Assembly: GCF_025144225.1 (NCBI RefSeq)
Contig: NZ_JALXXB010000006.1
Coordinates: forward strand, 62,001 to 126,000
Length of the DNA: 64,000 bases
Direction: 5' to 3'
DNA from: Aestuariimicrobium sp. p3-SID1156
Lineage (GTDB): Bacteria > Actinomycetota > Actinomycetes > Propionibacteriales > Propionibacteriaceae
Shown here: positions 9,284-18,312 of the stretch, piece by piece
Layout of the letters: each line of letters starts with the position of its first letter
Numbering within the stretch: the first letter of the stretch is position 1
Notes under the pieces: model-generated
Told to the model about the DNA's origin: nothing
Database searches by the model: none
What the model saw: only the letters and a program-made list of their open reading frames with translations
Made by a program: the position numbers and the translations under genes

Positions 9284-10237
9284 TCAGGGTGCGGGGACGC
9301 CGAGCAGGGCGGCTGCCAGCTCGGCATCGGTGATGAGGGTGCGGCACAGACGTGCGGTCAGGGCCGCGCGGGTGACCTCGACCTTGTCGGTGCCGGTGGA
9401 CACAGCGATGCTGGCGGGGCATTCACGCAGCGACTCCAGGGGCATGGAGATGGTGCGGGCGTCGAGGTCGGCGTCGACGATGGTGCCGTCGGCGTCGACG
9501 AAGTGGCTGAGGACATCACCCACGACGCCCTGCCGGGTGAGGCGGGTGACGTCCTCGCCGGTGAGGTAGCCGGAGTCGACCAGGACCGAGGTCGAGGTGG
9601 CGCTACCCGGGGAGAAGACGATGACGCGGGCGGCAGCGGCGGATTGCAGCGTGCGAGCCACTGCCGGATCCTGACGAAGGGTGCGACCCAACTCGGCGGA
9701 CCCGACGATGGTGGGCGCCGGCAAGAGCCTGGCCTGGCCGGGACCGCGCTCGGCCATCTCCCGCAGGGAACGCCCGATCAGGTCCACTCCACCGACGGCC
9801 AGTCCGCCGTTGGTCTGGACGACGGTGACGCCTCGGTTCCAACCCTGCGGCAGCTTGCCTGCCACGCGGCTGGTGGTACGCCCCCAGGACAGGCCGACCG
9901 AGGTCGGGCGGGGCCGGAGGGCGGCGAGCTGGTCGGCCGCAGCGGAACAGACCGCATCGGCGGTCGCCTCGGCGTCCGTCTGGCGGGGCACCACGATCGC
10001 CTCACGCAGGCCGTAGGTGTCGCACAGGGCGACCTCGAGGTGGTGCGGGCGGGCGAGCGGGTGCTGGATGGTGATCCTCACGATGCCCACTTCGCGTGCT
10101 CGTTCGAGCAGCCGTCCCACCGTCCAGCGGCTGGTGGACAGCTGCTCAGCGATCTGGGCGTGGGTGAGGTTCTGGTGGTAGTACAACTCGGCGGCACGCA
10201 GCATCAGCAGTTCGCTGTCGCTGGCGTCCGGTGTCAT
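9284..10237 (-). CDS. SorC/DeoR-type sugar-binding transcriptional regulator
   Basis: A 317-residue regulator. Residues 10-60 form a helix-turn-helix (LYYHQNLTHAQIAEQL, TSRWTVGRLLERAREVG) and the rest is the SorC sugar-phosphate-binding domain related to RpiA/NagB isomerases. SorC proteins respond to phosphorylated sugars and control the adjacent catabolic operon. Here the gene is first in the operon with the dehydrogenase-like and PfkB kinase genes, and a 7-bp inverted repeat lies just upstream of its start, so autoregulation is likely. Effector unknown. Confidence 0.88.
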   Translation of the reverse strand: MTPDASDSELLMLRAAELYYHQNLTHAQIAEQLSTSRWTVGRLLERAREVGIVRITIQHPLARPHHLEVALCDTYGLREAIVVPRQTDAEATADAVCSAAADQLAALRPRPTSVGLSWGRTTSRVAGKLPQGWNRGVTVVQTNGGLAVGGVDLIGRSLREMAERGPGQARLLPAPTIVGSAELGRTLRQDPAVARTLQSAAAARVIVFSPGSATSTSVLVDSGYLTGEDVTRLTRQGVVGDVLSHFVDADGTIVDADLDARTISMPLESLRECPASIAVSTGTDKVEVTRAALTARLCRTLITDAELAAALLGVPAP

Positions 10238-10265
10238 GTCTTCACCCTAGGCCAGGGGCCCACCG

Positions 10266-10295
10266 AAGTGCAGATGGTGGGCTGAAGTTGCACTT
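10266..10295. promoter_or_regulatory. Candidate SorC operator
   Basis: A perfect 7-bp inverted repeat, AAGTGCA at 10266-10272 and TGCACTT at 10289-10295. The half-sites are 23 bp apart centre to centre, about two helical turns. It lies 29 bp upstream of the SorC-family regulator start and is the only strong dyad in this short intergenic gap. Assignment to SorC is inference from position. Confidence 0.55.
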
Positions 10296-10305
10296 ATGAG
10301 CACCA

Positions 10306-12024
10306 TCAGCGGATGGTGATGCGCCAGGGCATCATCAATGGCCCGGCGATCGGGCCCATGCCGAGGCTGTGGGCAACGCGCTGGAGCAGCGCGTCCGGGC
10401 TGAGCGGGTCGAGCCCGACCCCAGCGGCGCTGCGCGACTCGGAACTATTGGCCGGCTGCAGCCGATCCAGGACGCCGAGTGCCCCCATGTGCCGGGTATG
10501 GGCCTTGCTCCGCGTGATGCCGGCGAGGTCACAGGCTCGCTCGAAGGCGCGGTCGTAGCCGCCCAGGTGGTCCACCAGGCCGCGGTCGAGGGCGTCGGCA
10601 CCGGTCCAGACCCGTCCGCGCGCCAGTGGCTCGAGTTCCTCGCGCGACATCCCGCGACCTTCGGCGGCCTTGGCGACGAAATCGTCGTAGATCCGGTCGA
10701 GCTCGCGGTTCAGGATGCCCCATTCCTCCTCGGTGAAGGGACGGTCGGCGGCGAGCATGCCCGCATGGCGGCCGGCGCTGCGGCCCTCGTGGACCAGCCC
10801 CAGCTTGTCATAGGTGCCGCTGGCGACGAACTTGCCCGCCACCACCCCGATGGAGCCGGTCAGGGTCGCCGGCAGGGCGACGATCTCGTCGGCGGCCATG
10901 GCCGAGTAGTAGCCACCCGAGGCCGCCAGCGAGCCCATCTGCGCCACCACGGGACGCCCGGACTCGCGCAGTCGGGAGACTTCCCGCCAGATCGAGTCCG
11001 AGGCGACTGCGGAACCTCCGGGTGAGTCGATGCGCAGGACCACGGCCCTGACCTGCTCCTCGCGTCCTGCGGCGCGCAGCTGCTCGCAGATGACATCGGA
11101 GCCGGCGTCGGGGTTGCGCCCCGGACGGCCGCGGCCGGTGACGATCCCCCCGCGGAGGGCGACGACGGCGACCTGCGGGGCCTTGCGTTCCAGCATCCGT
11201 CGCGCCTTCCGCTTCGGCGCCTGCGCAGCCTCGTAGCGGTGGACGAACTGCAGCGCCTCGGTGGTGGCGCCCCACTCCTCGAGGGCTGCGGCGTAGGCCT
11301 GGTCGCGGTAACCGATGTGGTCCACCAGGCCGGCCTCCCGGGCCTCGTTGGCCTCGAGGGTGCCGCGGTCAACCAGGGCGCGGACCTGCACGGCGTCGAG
11401 CTTGCGTTCCTCGGCAATGGTCGCGACGAAGTCCTCGAGCAGCGAGTCGGCCAGGCGCTGGATCATCTCGCGATGGGGCTGGGTGACATGGTCGGCGGCG
11501 AAACGGTCACCGGCGGTCTTGTACTCGTGGCGCTGCCCGAACTGCGGCTCGATACCGCCCTTCTCCAGGAGCCCGCGGAAAAGCGTAATGCCCAGGTGTA
11601 CGCCAGCGATGCCGACCACGCCGGTGGGCTGCAGCCAGATCTGGTGGGTCCGGGCCGCAAGGGCGTAGGTGCCCAGCGCGTTGCCCATCTCGCCGAAGGT
11701 CTCCGCGACGGCGACCGTCGGCTTGTGCTCGCCGAACTCGGCGACCATCAGGCCAAGCTCCTGCAGGCCGGCCAGGTCCAACTGGGAGTGGTCACTGATA
11801 CGCAGGATGAGCCCGGCGACGTGGTCATCCTGGGCGGCGTGGCGCAGGCCCTCACGGAGCAGCCCGAGGGCTGCGGAATTGATGGCGCGCAGCATCGCGA
11901 TCGGGTTCTCGGGCGGGGAGGAGAGCACGCCACGGGCGAGATCGATCTCCAACACGCGGGTCGAGGTCTGGGAGGAGCTGAGGAGGGAGGCGAAGGGCAG
12001 CGACTTCAAGTCCATGTCCCCCAC
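10306..12024 (-). CDS. sppA: Signal peptide peptidase SppA (67K type)
   Basis: A 572-residue serine protease with two tandem crotonase-like domains, as in long-form SppA. The catalytic lysine is in EYKTAGDRF (about residue 169, first domain) and the nucleophile serine in LAASGGYYSA (about residue 369, second domain). It degrades cleaved signal peptides and other membrane-bound fragments. No transmembrane helix is evident at the N-terminus, unlike the E. coli protein, so it may be peripheral or soluble. An internal ATG three codons in is an alternative start. Confidence 0.9.
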   Translation of the reverse strand: MGDMDLKSLPFASLLSSSQTSTRVLEIDLARGVLSSPPENPIAMLRAINSAALGLLREGLRHAAQDDHVAGLILRISDHSQLDLAGLQELGLMVAEFGEHKPTVAVAETFGEMGNALGTYALAARTHQIWLQPTGVVGIAGVHLGITLFRGLLEKGGIEPQFGQRHEYKTAGDRFAADHVTQPHREMIQRLADSLLEDFVATIAEERKLDAVQVRALVDRGTLEANEAREAGLVDHIGYRDQAYAAALEEWGATTEALQFVHRYEAAQAPKRKARRMLERKAPQVAVVALRGGIVTGRGRPGRNPDAGSDVICEQLRAAGREEQVRAVVLRIDSPGGSAVASDSIWREVSRLRESGRPVVAQMGSLAASGGYYSAMAADEIVALPATLTGSIGVVAGKFVASGTYDKLGLVHEGRSAGRHAGMLAADRPFTEEEWGILNRELDRIYDDFVAKAAEGRGMSREELEPLARGRVWTGADALDRGLVDHLGGYDRAFERACDLAGITRSKAHTRHMGALGVLDRLQPANSSESRSAAGVGLDPLSPDALLQRVAHSLGMGPIAGPLMMPWRITIR

Positions 12025-12048
12025 TGTATGCGGGGGGTTGCGACGGCC

Positions 12049-13377
12049 TCAGGCGTGAGCCCCGACGCCGGGTTCGGTGGGGGTCACGGTGAGCGCGCCG
12101 GGGTTGTGGACCCTGAACCGCAGCGGCCAGACCCGGCGCAGGCGCAGCCGGACCCCATCGTGCAGGACCAGCCACAGCCCCATCGCCACCGCCGCCAGCG
12201 CAGTGGCCAGGCCGCCAACCCACAGGCCGGCCCGCGCTCCCCACTCCTGGCAGATGGCCCCGATGAGCGCCGAACCCAAGGGCGTCCCCCCCATGTTGAC
12301 GGCCAGGTAGACCGCCAGGACGCGACCGCGGAACTCCGGTTCGGCGGCCAGCTGCACCAGGGCATTGCAGCTGGTCAGGATGGTGAGTGCGCAGAAGCCG
12401 ATCGGCACCAGGAGCAGCATGTAGATCGGGAAACTCGGCGCAGAACCGGCCGCGATCATTCCGAGGGAGAACCCGCCCAATGCGAACAGGATCGTCCTGA
12501 ATCGGGGACGCTGGCGGCGGGCTGCGACCAGGGCTGCTGCGAAGGTGCCGATGGCCATGGCCGAGCCGAGGGCACCGAATTCACCGGCTCCCTGACCGAA
12601 GATGGTGGTGGCCATCAGGGAGTTGGTGACCGGGAAGTTCATCCCGAAGGCGGACAGGATGAACACCACCGCCATCACCAACAGGATGTCGGGGCGGCGC
12701 CGGACATAGGCCAGGCCCTCGCGCACGGCACCCGCTCCTCCACGGCTGCGCGGGGCGGGGGTGAGTTCGCCCGGACGCATCGCCGCCAGTCCGGCCAGGA
12801 CGGCGGCGAAGGAGATCGCATTGATGAGCAGCGCGGGCCCCACGCCGACCGCGGCGATGAGCAGCCCGGCGACGGCTGGACCGGCGAGGCGGGCTGCGTT
12901 GAACTGGGCGGAGTTGAGGCCGATCGCATTGGGAATCAGGCGGGCCGGGACCATTTCGGAGGTGAACGCCTGGCGTGCAGGCATGTCGAAGGCCATCACG
13001 CAGCCGCCGATGATGCCGAAGACAAAAGCGAGCGGCAGCGTGATCAGACCGGTGGTGTAGACCAACCACAGACCGAAGGCGTTCAGGGCGAGCAGGGACT
13101 GGGTGACCAGCAGCACGTGGCGCTTGCTGAACCGGTCGGCGACAGCTCCGGTGAGCGGGGCCAGCAGCGCCACGGGCAGGAAGGACAGCGCGGTCTGGAA
13201 GCCGAGCGCGGTGGCCGAGTGGTCGGTGAGTTCGGTGAGCACCATCCACTGCTGGGCGACCGAACTCATCCAGCCGCCGATATTGCTCACCAGCGCCCCG
13301 AGCCAGAACAGGCGGTAGTTGTACCACCCGAACGAGGCGAACATCGAGACGCGGTCCGAGCGTGACACAGTGGACAA
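12049..13377 (-). CDS. MFS transporter, EntS/DUF894-like exporter
   Basis: About 442 residues with 12 predicted hydrophobic segments and the MFS loop DRFSKRHVLL between helices 2 and 3. It resembles the transmembrane secretion effector (EntS-like) branch of the major facilitator superfamily, which includes drug and siderophore exporters; the substrate cannot be told. TTG 13377 follows GGAGG with an eight-base spacing and is the preferred start; GTG 13368 is the alternative. The longer frame overlaps rarD and is not used. It starts 35 bp after the rarD stop on the same strand. Confidence 0.82.
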   Translation of the reverse strand: MSTVSRSDRVSMFASFGWYNYRLFWLGALVSNIGGWMSSVAQQWMVLTELTDHSATALGFQTALSFLPVALLAPLTGAVADRFSKRHVLLVTQSLLALNAFGLWLVYTTGLITLPLAFVFGIIGGCVMAFDMPARQAFTSEMVPARLIPNAIGLNSAQFNAARLAGPAVAGLLIAAVGVGPALLINAISFAAVLAGLAAMRPGELTPAPRSRGGAGAVREGLAYVRRRPDILLVMAVVFILSAFGMNFPVTNSLMATTIFGQGAGEFGALGSAMAIGTFAAALVAARRQRPRFRTILFALGGFSLGMIAAGSAPSFPIYMLLLVPIGFCALTILTSCNALVQLAAEPEFRGRVLAVYLAVNMGGTPLGSALIGAICQEWGARAGLWVGGLATALAAVAMGLWLVLHDGVRLRLRRVWPLRFRVHNPGALTVTPTEPGVGAHA

Positions 13378-13412
13378 TCTAGTTACCTCCGCTAACGATT
13401 CTAGTTGGCGGA

Positions 13413-14333
13413 TCAAGTGCGTGCGCGGACTCGCGACCCTCCCCCGCGTCGGAGGCCCCCGAGGTAGACCGCGCAGCCCGCCCAGACCACGACCAGACCC
13501 AGCCAATAGACCGTGGAGGGGCGTTGTCCGAAGACCACGAGGCCGAGCAGGAACTGGATGGTGGGTCCGATGTATTGCAGGACGCCAAGGGTCCCCAGCG
13601 GCAGGCCCCGTGCGGCGGTCGCGAACAGCCACAGCGGGATCAAGGTGACCACGCCGCTGACCGGGAAGAGCCACCAGTAGTTCGGGACGCTGAGGTGCCC
13701 GCGTCCACTGGACTCAAGGGTGACCAGGAAGAACACCGCCGGAAGCAGCATCACCCCGGACTCCACCAGCAGCCCGGGCAGGGGCGGGATGGGGATGGTC
13801 TTCTTCAGCGCTCCGTAGATGCCGAAACTGAGGGCCAGGACCAGCGAGATCCACAGCGTCCGCCAGTTGCCGGCCGCGATGACGGCCACGCCGACGAAGG
13901 CGAGCGCTGCCCCGACGCGGCCGAGGCGATCGAGGCGTTCGGAGAAGAACAGGCGTCCGAAGAGCAGGTTGACCAGCGGGTTGATGAAGTAGCCGAGGGA
14001 GCCCTCGACGACATGGCCGGAGTTCACGGCGAAGATGTAGACACCCCAGTTGGCCGAGATCACGGCGGCGGCTGCCAGCAGCAGGAGCCAGCGTTTCGTG
14101 GTCATCGTGCGCAGCCAGGTCCAGCGTTGGCGCAGGAGCAGGATCGCGAGCAGGGTGGCCAGGAACGACCAGACCATGCGGTGGGCGAGCACCTCGACGG
14201 CGGAAGCGCGTCCGAGGAGGGGCCAGAAGAGGGGGAACAGGCCCCACAGGACATAGCAGCCGACGCCGGTCAGCAATGCTGCATCCGGTCCGCGGTGCGC
14301 CGAGGGCACCGGGCGGTCCTTGCCCTCAGTCAC
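13413..14333 (-). CDS. rarD: RarD-type EamA transporter
   Basis: A 306-residue membrane protein with ten hydrophobic helices arranged as two EamA repeats. The N-terminal GVGCYVLWGLFPLFWPLL and the central AHRMVWSF and YIGPTIQFLLG segments are typical of RarD (chloramphenicol-sensitive protein family). The substrate is unknown in the family. It probably shares a transcript with the downstream MFS gene. The upstream gap holds the nested palindrome at 14378-14471. Confidence 0.9.
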   Translation of the reverse strand: MTEGKDRPVPSAHRGPDAALLTGVGCYVLWGLFPLFWPLLGRASAVEVLAHRMVWSFLATLLAILLLRQRWTWLRTMTTKRWLLLLAAAAVISANWGVYIFAVNSGHVVEGSLGYFINPLVNLLFGRLFFSERLDRLGRVGAALAFVGVAVIAAGNWRTLWISLVLALSFGIYGALKKTIPIPPLPGLLVESGVMLLPAVFFLVTLESSGRGHLSVPNYWWLFPVSGVVTLIPLWLFATAARGLPLGTLGVLQYIGPTIQFLLGLVVFGQRPSTVYWLGLVVVWAGCAVYLGGLRRGGGSRVRART

Positions 14334-14377
14334 GCAGCCAATCTAGACCTGCGGGTCGAGCGGGGCGAAACGATGGG

Positions 14378-14471
14378 CTACTACGCGCCGTCATTCCCCA
14401 CTCGGCACCCCGAACACGAACTCGGACCGCCGACGTCGACGGTCCGAGTGTGAAATGACGGCGCGTAGTAG
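14378..14471. repeat. Nested long inverted repeat (hairpin element)
   Basis: Outer arms 14378-14405 and 14444-14471 are complementary over 28 bp with two mismatches; the outermost 18 bp (CTACTACGCGCCGTCATT) are perfect. Between them, 14421-14429 (CTCGGACCG) and 14440-14448 form a second stem that competes with the inner part of the outer one. It fills the gap between the tkt stop and the rarD start, which read the same way. It could be a terminator-like hairpin after tkt or a small dispersed (REP or MITE-like) element. No U-tract follows. Only one copy is present in this window. Confidence 0.8.
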
Positions 14472-14486
14472 CGAGTCACCGGGGGA

Positions 14487-16553
14487 TCAGAGAACCCCGC
14501 GGGCGACCTCCACGACGCGGTCGACGGTGAACCCGAGCTCCTCGAACATGACCTCACCCGAGGCCGAGGCGCCGAAGGTCTCGATCGACACCGAGGCACC
14601 GGCAGGGCCGACGTAGCGAGACCAGCCCATGGAGATGCCGGCCTCGACCGAGACGCGGGCAGTCACGGAGGCGGGCAGCACCGACTCGCGGTAGTCGTCG
14701 TCCTGGGTGTCGAACCACTCCTGGCAGGGCATGGAGACCACGCGGGTCGGGGTGCCCTCCTCCTCCAGCTTCTTGGCGGCGCCCAGGGCGAGCTGGACCT
14801 CCGAGCCGGTGGCAATCAGGATCAGCTTCGGCTCGGCCGAGGCCTCCTTGAGCACGTAGGCACCGCGGCCCACCTCGCTGGCCGGGGCGAGACCCTCGGC
14901 CTCACGATCGAAGATCGGAAGGTCCTGGCGCGAGAGCACCAAGCCGGCCGGGTGGTCGATCCGCTTGAGGATCTCATGCCAGGCCGCCGCCGTTTCGTTG
15001 GCGTCGGCAGGGCGCACGATGTCCAGGCCGGGGATGGCGCGGTAGGCAGCCAGGTGCTCGATGGGCTGGTGGGTGGGTCCGTCCTCGCCGACGCCGACCG
15101 AGTCATGGGTCCAGACGAAGATGCTGGGCAACTCCATCAGGGCCGCCAGACGTACCGGCGGGCGCATGTAGTCGGCAAAAACGAAGAAGGTGGCACCGTA
15201 ACAGCGGGTCAGCCCCGAGAGGTTGATGCCATTGACGATGCCGCCCATGGCGTGCTCGCGGATGCCGAAGTGCAGCGTGCGCCCGTACGGGTTGCCGGCG
15301 AACTCCTGGCTGCTGCGCTCCACCGGCATGAAGGAGGGCTCGCCCTTCATCGTGGTGTTGTTCGACCCGGCCAGGTCTGCCGATCCACCCCACAGCTCGG
15401 GCAGCTGCCCGGCAAGCTTGCTGAGCACCTCACCGGAGGCCTTGCGGGTGGACATCTTCTCGGCGTCGAAGCTCGGCAGCTCGAGGTCAGCCGGCAGCTC
15501 GCGCTTCGAAACACGGTCCAGGAGGGCCGCGCCCTCGGGATTGGCGGTGCGCCAGGCCTCGTACTTCAGGTCCCACTCGGCGCGCTGCCGCTTACCGTTT
15601 TCAGCGGCCTGCGCCCGGGCATGGTCAACGGCCGACTGGTCGACGGCGAAGGGCTCGTCCTCGAAGCCGAGGACCTTCTTCAAGCCGCTGATCTCGTCCT
15701 TGCCCAGCTTGGAACCGTGGACGGAATGGTTGCCCTGCAAGGTCGGCAGCGGCCAGCCGATGACGGTGGTGACCTTGATGAAGGAGGGCTTGTCGGTGAC
15801 CTTCTTGGCCTCCTCGATGGCATCCCAGAGAGCCTGGACGTTCTCCTCGTAACCGGTGCCGCCCTGGGTGAAGTCGACGTGCGCGGTGTGCCAGCCGTAG
15901 GCGTCATAGCGGGCCTGGACGTCCTCGGAGAAGGCGATCTTGGTGTCGCCCTCAATCGAGATCCGGTTGTCGTCGTAGAACAGGATCAGGTTGCCCAGGT
16001 TCTGGGTGGCCGCCAGCGAGCTGGCCTCGGAGGCGACGCCCTCCTGCATGCAGCCGTCGCCGGCAATGCAGTAGACGAAACGGTCGAAGGGGCTCTCCCC
16101 TGCCGCAGCGTCCGGGTCGAAGAGGCCGCGCTCCTTGCGGGCAGCCATCGCCATGCCCACGGCATTCGAGACACCCGCGCCCAGCGGGCCGGTGGTGCAC
16201 TCGATGAACTCGGTGTGGTGGTACTCCGGGTGGCCCGGGGTCTTCGACCCCCAGGTGCGCAGCGCCTTCAGGTCGTCCAGTTCGAGGCCGCAGCCGGCGA
16301 GGTAGAGCTGGGTGTACTGGGTCAGCGAGGAGTGCCCGGCCGACAGCACAAACCGGTCGCGTCCCAGCCACAGGCTGTCGCTGGGGTCGGTCTTCATGAC
16401 CTTCTGGTAGAGCAGGTAGGCCAGCGGGGCCAGCGAGATGGCGGTGCCGGGGTGGCCGTTGCCGACCTTCTCCACGGCGTCAGCGGCCAGGATGCGGGCA
16501 GTGTCGACGGCACGTTGGTCGAGCTCGCTCCACTCAAGTTTGGTGTCAGTCAT
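14487..16553 (-). CDS. tkt: Transketolase
   Basis: A 688-residue thiamine-diphosphate enzyme that moves two-carbon ketol units between sugar phosphates (xylulose-5-P, ribose-5-P, erythrose-4-P). The ThDP motif starts GDGCMQEG and ends with ILFYDDN, and the C-terminal half has the GIREHAMGGIVNG and DSVGVGEDGPTHQP segments of transketolases. Start ATG 16553 (MTDTKLEW) follows GAGAGGAAA; the longer frame adds 18 residues of doubtful coding. It closes the RpiB-HAD-FGGY gene cluster, so it may serve that pathway as well as the pentose phosphate cycle. Confidence 0.95.
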   Translation of the reverse strand: MTDTKLEWSELDQRAVDTARILAADAVEKVGNGHPGTAISLAPLAYLLYQKVMKTDPSDSLWLGRDRFVLSAGHSSLTQYTQLYLAGCGLELDDLKALRTWGSKTPGHPEYHHTEFIECTTGPLGAGVSNAVGMAMAARKERGLFDPDAAAGESPFDRFVYCIAGDGCMQEGVASEASSLAATQNLGNLILFYDDNRISIEGDTKIAFSEDVQARYDAYGWHTAHVDFTQGGTGYEENVQALWDAIEEAKKVTDKPSFIKVTTVIGWPLPTLQGNHSVHGSKLGKDEISGLKKVLGFEDEPFAVDQSAVDHARAQAAENGKRQRAEWDLKYEAWRTANPEGAALLDRVSKRELPADLELPSFDAEKMSTRKASGEVLSKLAGQLPELWGGSADLAGSNNTTMKGEPSFMPVERSSQEFAGNPYGRTLHFGIREHAMGGIVNGINLSGLTRCYGATFFVFADYMRPPVRLAALMELPSIFVWTHDSVGVGEDGPTHQPIEHLAAYRAIPGLDIVRPADANETAAAWHEILKRIDHPAGLVLSRQDLPIFDREAEGLAPASEVGRGAYVLKEASAEPKLILIATGSEVQLALGAAKKLEEEGTPTRVVSMPCQEWFDTQDDDYRESVLPASVTARVSVEAGISMGWSRYVGPAGASVSIETFGASASGEVMFEELGFTVDRVVEVARGVL

Positions 16554-16621
16554 CAGGTTTCCTCTCGTGAGCCTCGGCGCGGGACGCCTACTGCTCCATC
16601 GTGTCATCTTTGCCCGCCGCC

Positions 16622-16657
16622 CCGGGCGCCCCCGTCAGTTCTCCCGGGGACGCCCGG
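16622..16657. other. GC-rich hairpin between the FGGY kinase and tkt
   Basis: CCGGGCG at 16622-16628 pairs with CGCCCGG at 16651-16657 across a 22-base loop. It sits in the gap after the FGGY kinase stop and before the tkt start, all on the minus strand. It may weaken read-through or stabilise an mRNA end; no U-tract is seen. Confidence 0.3.
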
Positions 16658-16669
16658 AGTCGGTCACGG

Positions 16670-18241
16670 CTACTTCTTCGCCTCGTGGTCGACCAGGCCG
16701 TGGGTCAGGTCCTGCATCTTCGGGTAGGCCTCGCAGTACTTGTCCACGTAGAACTGGTACTCCTCGTGCACGTCCTGACGGGGCTCCAGGGTCATGCGGG
16801 TGTGGACCATGTTGTCGGCGGCCTCCTTGATGTCGGAGTACACGCCTGCGCCCACGGCGGCGAGCATGCAGGCGCCGAGTACCACGGCGTCCCCGACCTC
16901 GGTCAGGGTGATCGGCACCCCGGTGACGTCGGAATGCATCTGCATCCAGTCACGGCTCTTGGTGGAGCCGCCGCAAGCGACGATCTCCTTGGCCTCGAAG
17001 CCCTGGTCGGCCATCACCCGCAGGTTGTGGGCGGTGCCGTAGCAGACGCCCTCCTGGATGGCGCGGTAGATGTGTTCGGGGCCATGGTGCAGGGACAGGC
17101 CCCAGAACATCCCACGCGCCTTGGAGTCGGTGTAGGGGGTGCGATTGCCCTGGAAGTACTCGTTGACGATCAGGCCGTCGGCACCCGGGGGAAGGTCCTT
17201 GGAGCGGGCATTGAGGATGTCGTAGACATTCATCCCGGTCCGCTCGCAGGCATCCACGAGATCGCGGGCGAAGTTGTCCTTGAACCACTTCAGCACCGAG
17301 CCGGTGGAGACCTGGCCGCCTTCGACGGTGTACTGGCCCTTGACCACCGAGTCGGTAAAGGCGCCAAAGAAACCCTGGCCGTGAATCGCTTTGTCGGACT
17401 GGCCCGAGAGCACGTGCGAGGAGCCGGTGATGAGCGCCAGCTTGCCGGGAGTGACCACGCCGAGTCCGATCTGGCCGGCCCAGGCGTCTGCAGGCCCCTG
17501 CGCGACCGGAATGCCGGGCTTCAGGCCGAGCTTGGTGGCAGCGCGGGTGCTCAGCGTCCCGATCTGGTCGCCCAGGTCGACGACTCGCTCGGGGATCTTG
17601 TCGAACACGTCCCCGCAGCCGATGTGCTCATAGAAGTCGACCGGCCAGCCGCCGTGGTCGCGGTTGTGGAACATGCGCTCTGCGGCGGAGTTGATGTTGA
17701 CGGTCCACTCACCGGTCAGCTGATAGCCGACCCAGTCGGGGGCGTCGATGAGGCGGAAGGCCTTCTGGTAGGTCTCGGGTTCGTTCTCCTTGAGCCAAGC
17801 GGCCTTGAAGGGGTACCACTCGGCAGTGGCCGGGGCGGTGCCACCCCCGTTGTAGAGCCGGGCCACGGAATCGGAGCTGTTGGCGCGGGCAGCCTGCTCG
17901 GTGGCGCGCACGTCCATCCACATGATGGCCGGACGCAACGCATCGCCGTTCTGGTTGAGCGCGCAGACCGTCATGGTGGTGGCATCGAAGGAGATGCCCA
18001 GGATCGAGGCCGGCGAGATGCGCGCATTCTCCAGGGCCTTGTGGCTGGAGGCCTGCAGACACTGCATCCACTCGACCGGGTCCTGCTCGGCCCAGCCACC
18101 GCGCGGGTGGGTGGTCTTGTAGGGGGTGGCCGCAAAGGTCACGGGGGTCCCCCTGGTGTCAAAGATGGCGACTCGGACGCTCTCGGTACCGAAGTCGATG
18201 CCCATCAGGTAGCCGTCATTGCCGGCGATGGTGTTCGACAT
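16670..18241 (-). CDS. FGGY-family carbohydrate kinase
   Basis: A 523-residue sugar kinase of the FGGY (actin-like ATPase) fold. The N-terminal phosphate-1 motif reads GIDFGTESVRVAIFD (about residues 13-27), the substrate-binding GGWAEQDPVEW follows at about 48-58, and the C-terminal adenosine motif is CGGSTKSRDWMQMHSDVTG. Members phosphorylate pentuloses, hexuloses, glycerol or tetritols; the exact substrate is not readable. The context (RpiB-type isomerase, HAD phosphatase, transketolase, DeoR regulator) suggests an ATP-dependent first step for a pentulose, pentitol or erythritol-like compound. Confidence 0.88.
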   Translation of the reverse strand: MSNTIAGNDGYLMGIDFGTESVRVAIFDTRGTPVTFAATPYKTTHPRGGWAEQDPVEWMQCLQASSHKALENARISPASILGISFDATTMTVCALNQNGDALRPAIMWMDVRATEQAARANSSDSVARLYNGGGTAPATAEWYPFKAAWLKENEPETYQKAFRLIDAPDWVGYQLTGEWTVNINSAAERMFHNRDHGGWPVDFYEHIGCGDVFDKIPERVVDLGDQIGTLSTRAATKLGLKPGIPVAQGPADAWAGQIGLGVVTPGKLALITGSSHVLSGQSDKAIHGQGFFGAFTDSVVKGQYTVEGGQVSTGSVLKWFKDNFARDLVDACERTGMNVYDILNARSKDLPPGADGLIVNEYFQGNRTPYTDSKARGMFWGLSLHHGPEHIYRAIQEGVCYGTAHNLRVMADQGFEAKEIVACGGSTKSRDWMQMHSDVTGVPITLTEVGDAVVLGACMLAAVGAGVYSDIKEAADNMVHTRMTLEPRQDVHEEYQFYVDKYCEAYPKMQDLTHGLVDHEAKK

Positions 18242-18271
18242 TGAACATGCCTTTCAACTATCAGGACACTC

Positions 18272-18290
18272 CCCTGCCCGGGCGGCAGGG
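18272..18290. other. Short hairpin in the gap before the FGGY kinase
   Basis: CCCTGCC (18272-18278) and GGCAGGG (18284-18290) form a 7-bp stem with a 5-base loop. It lies between the HAD phosphatase stop and the FGGY kinase start, inside the presumed operon, and could tune the relative amounts of the two products. No U-tract. Confidence 0.35.
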
Positions 18291-18312
18291 AAGCTGGGTA
18301 CTGCTGGTTGAC

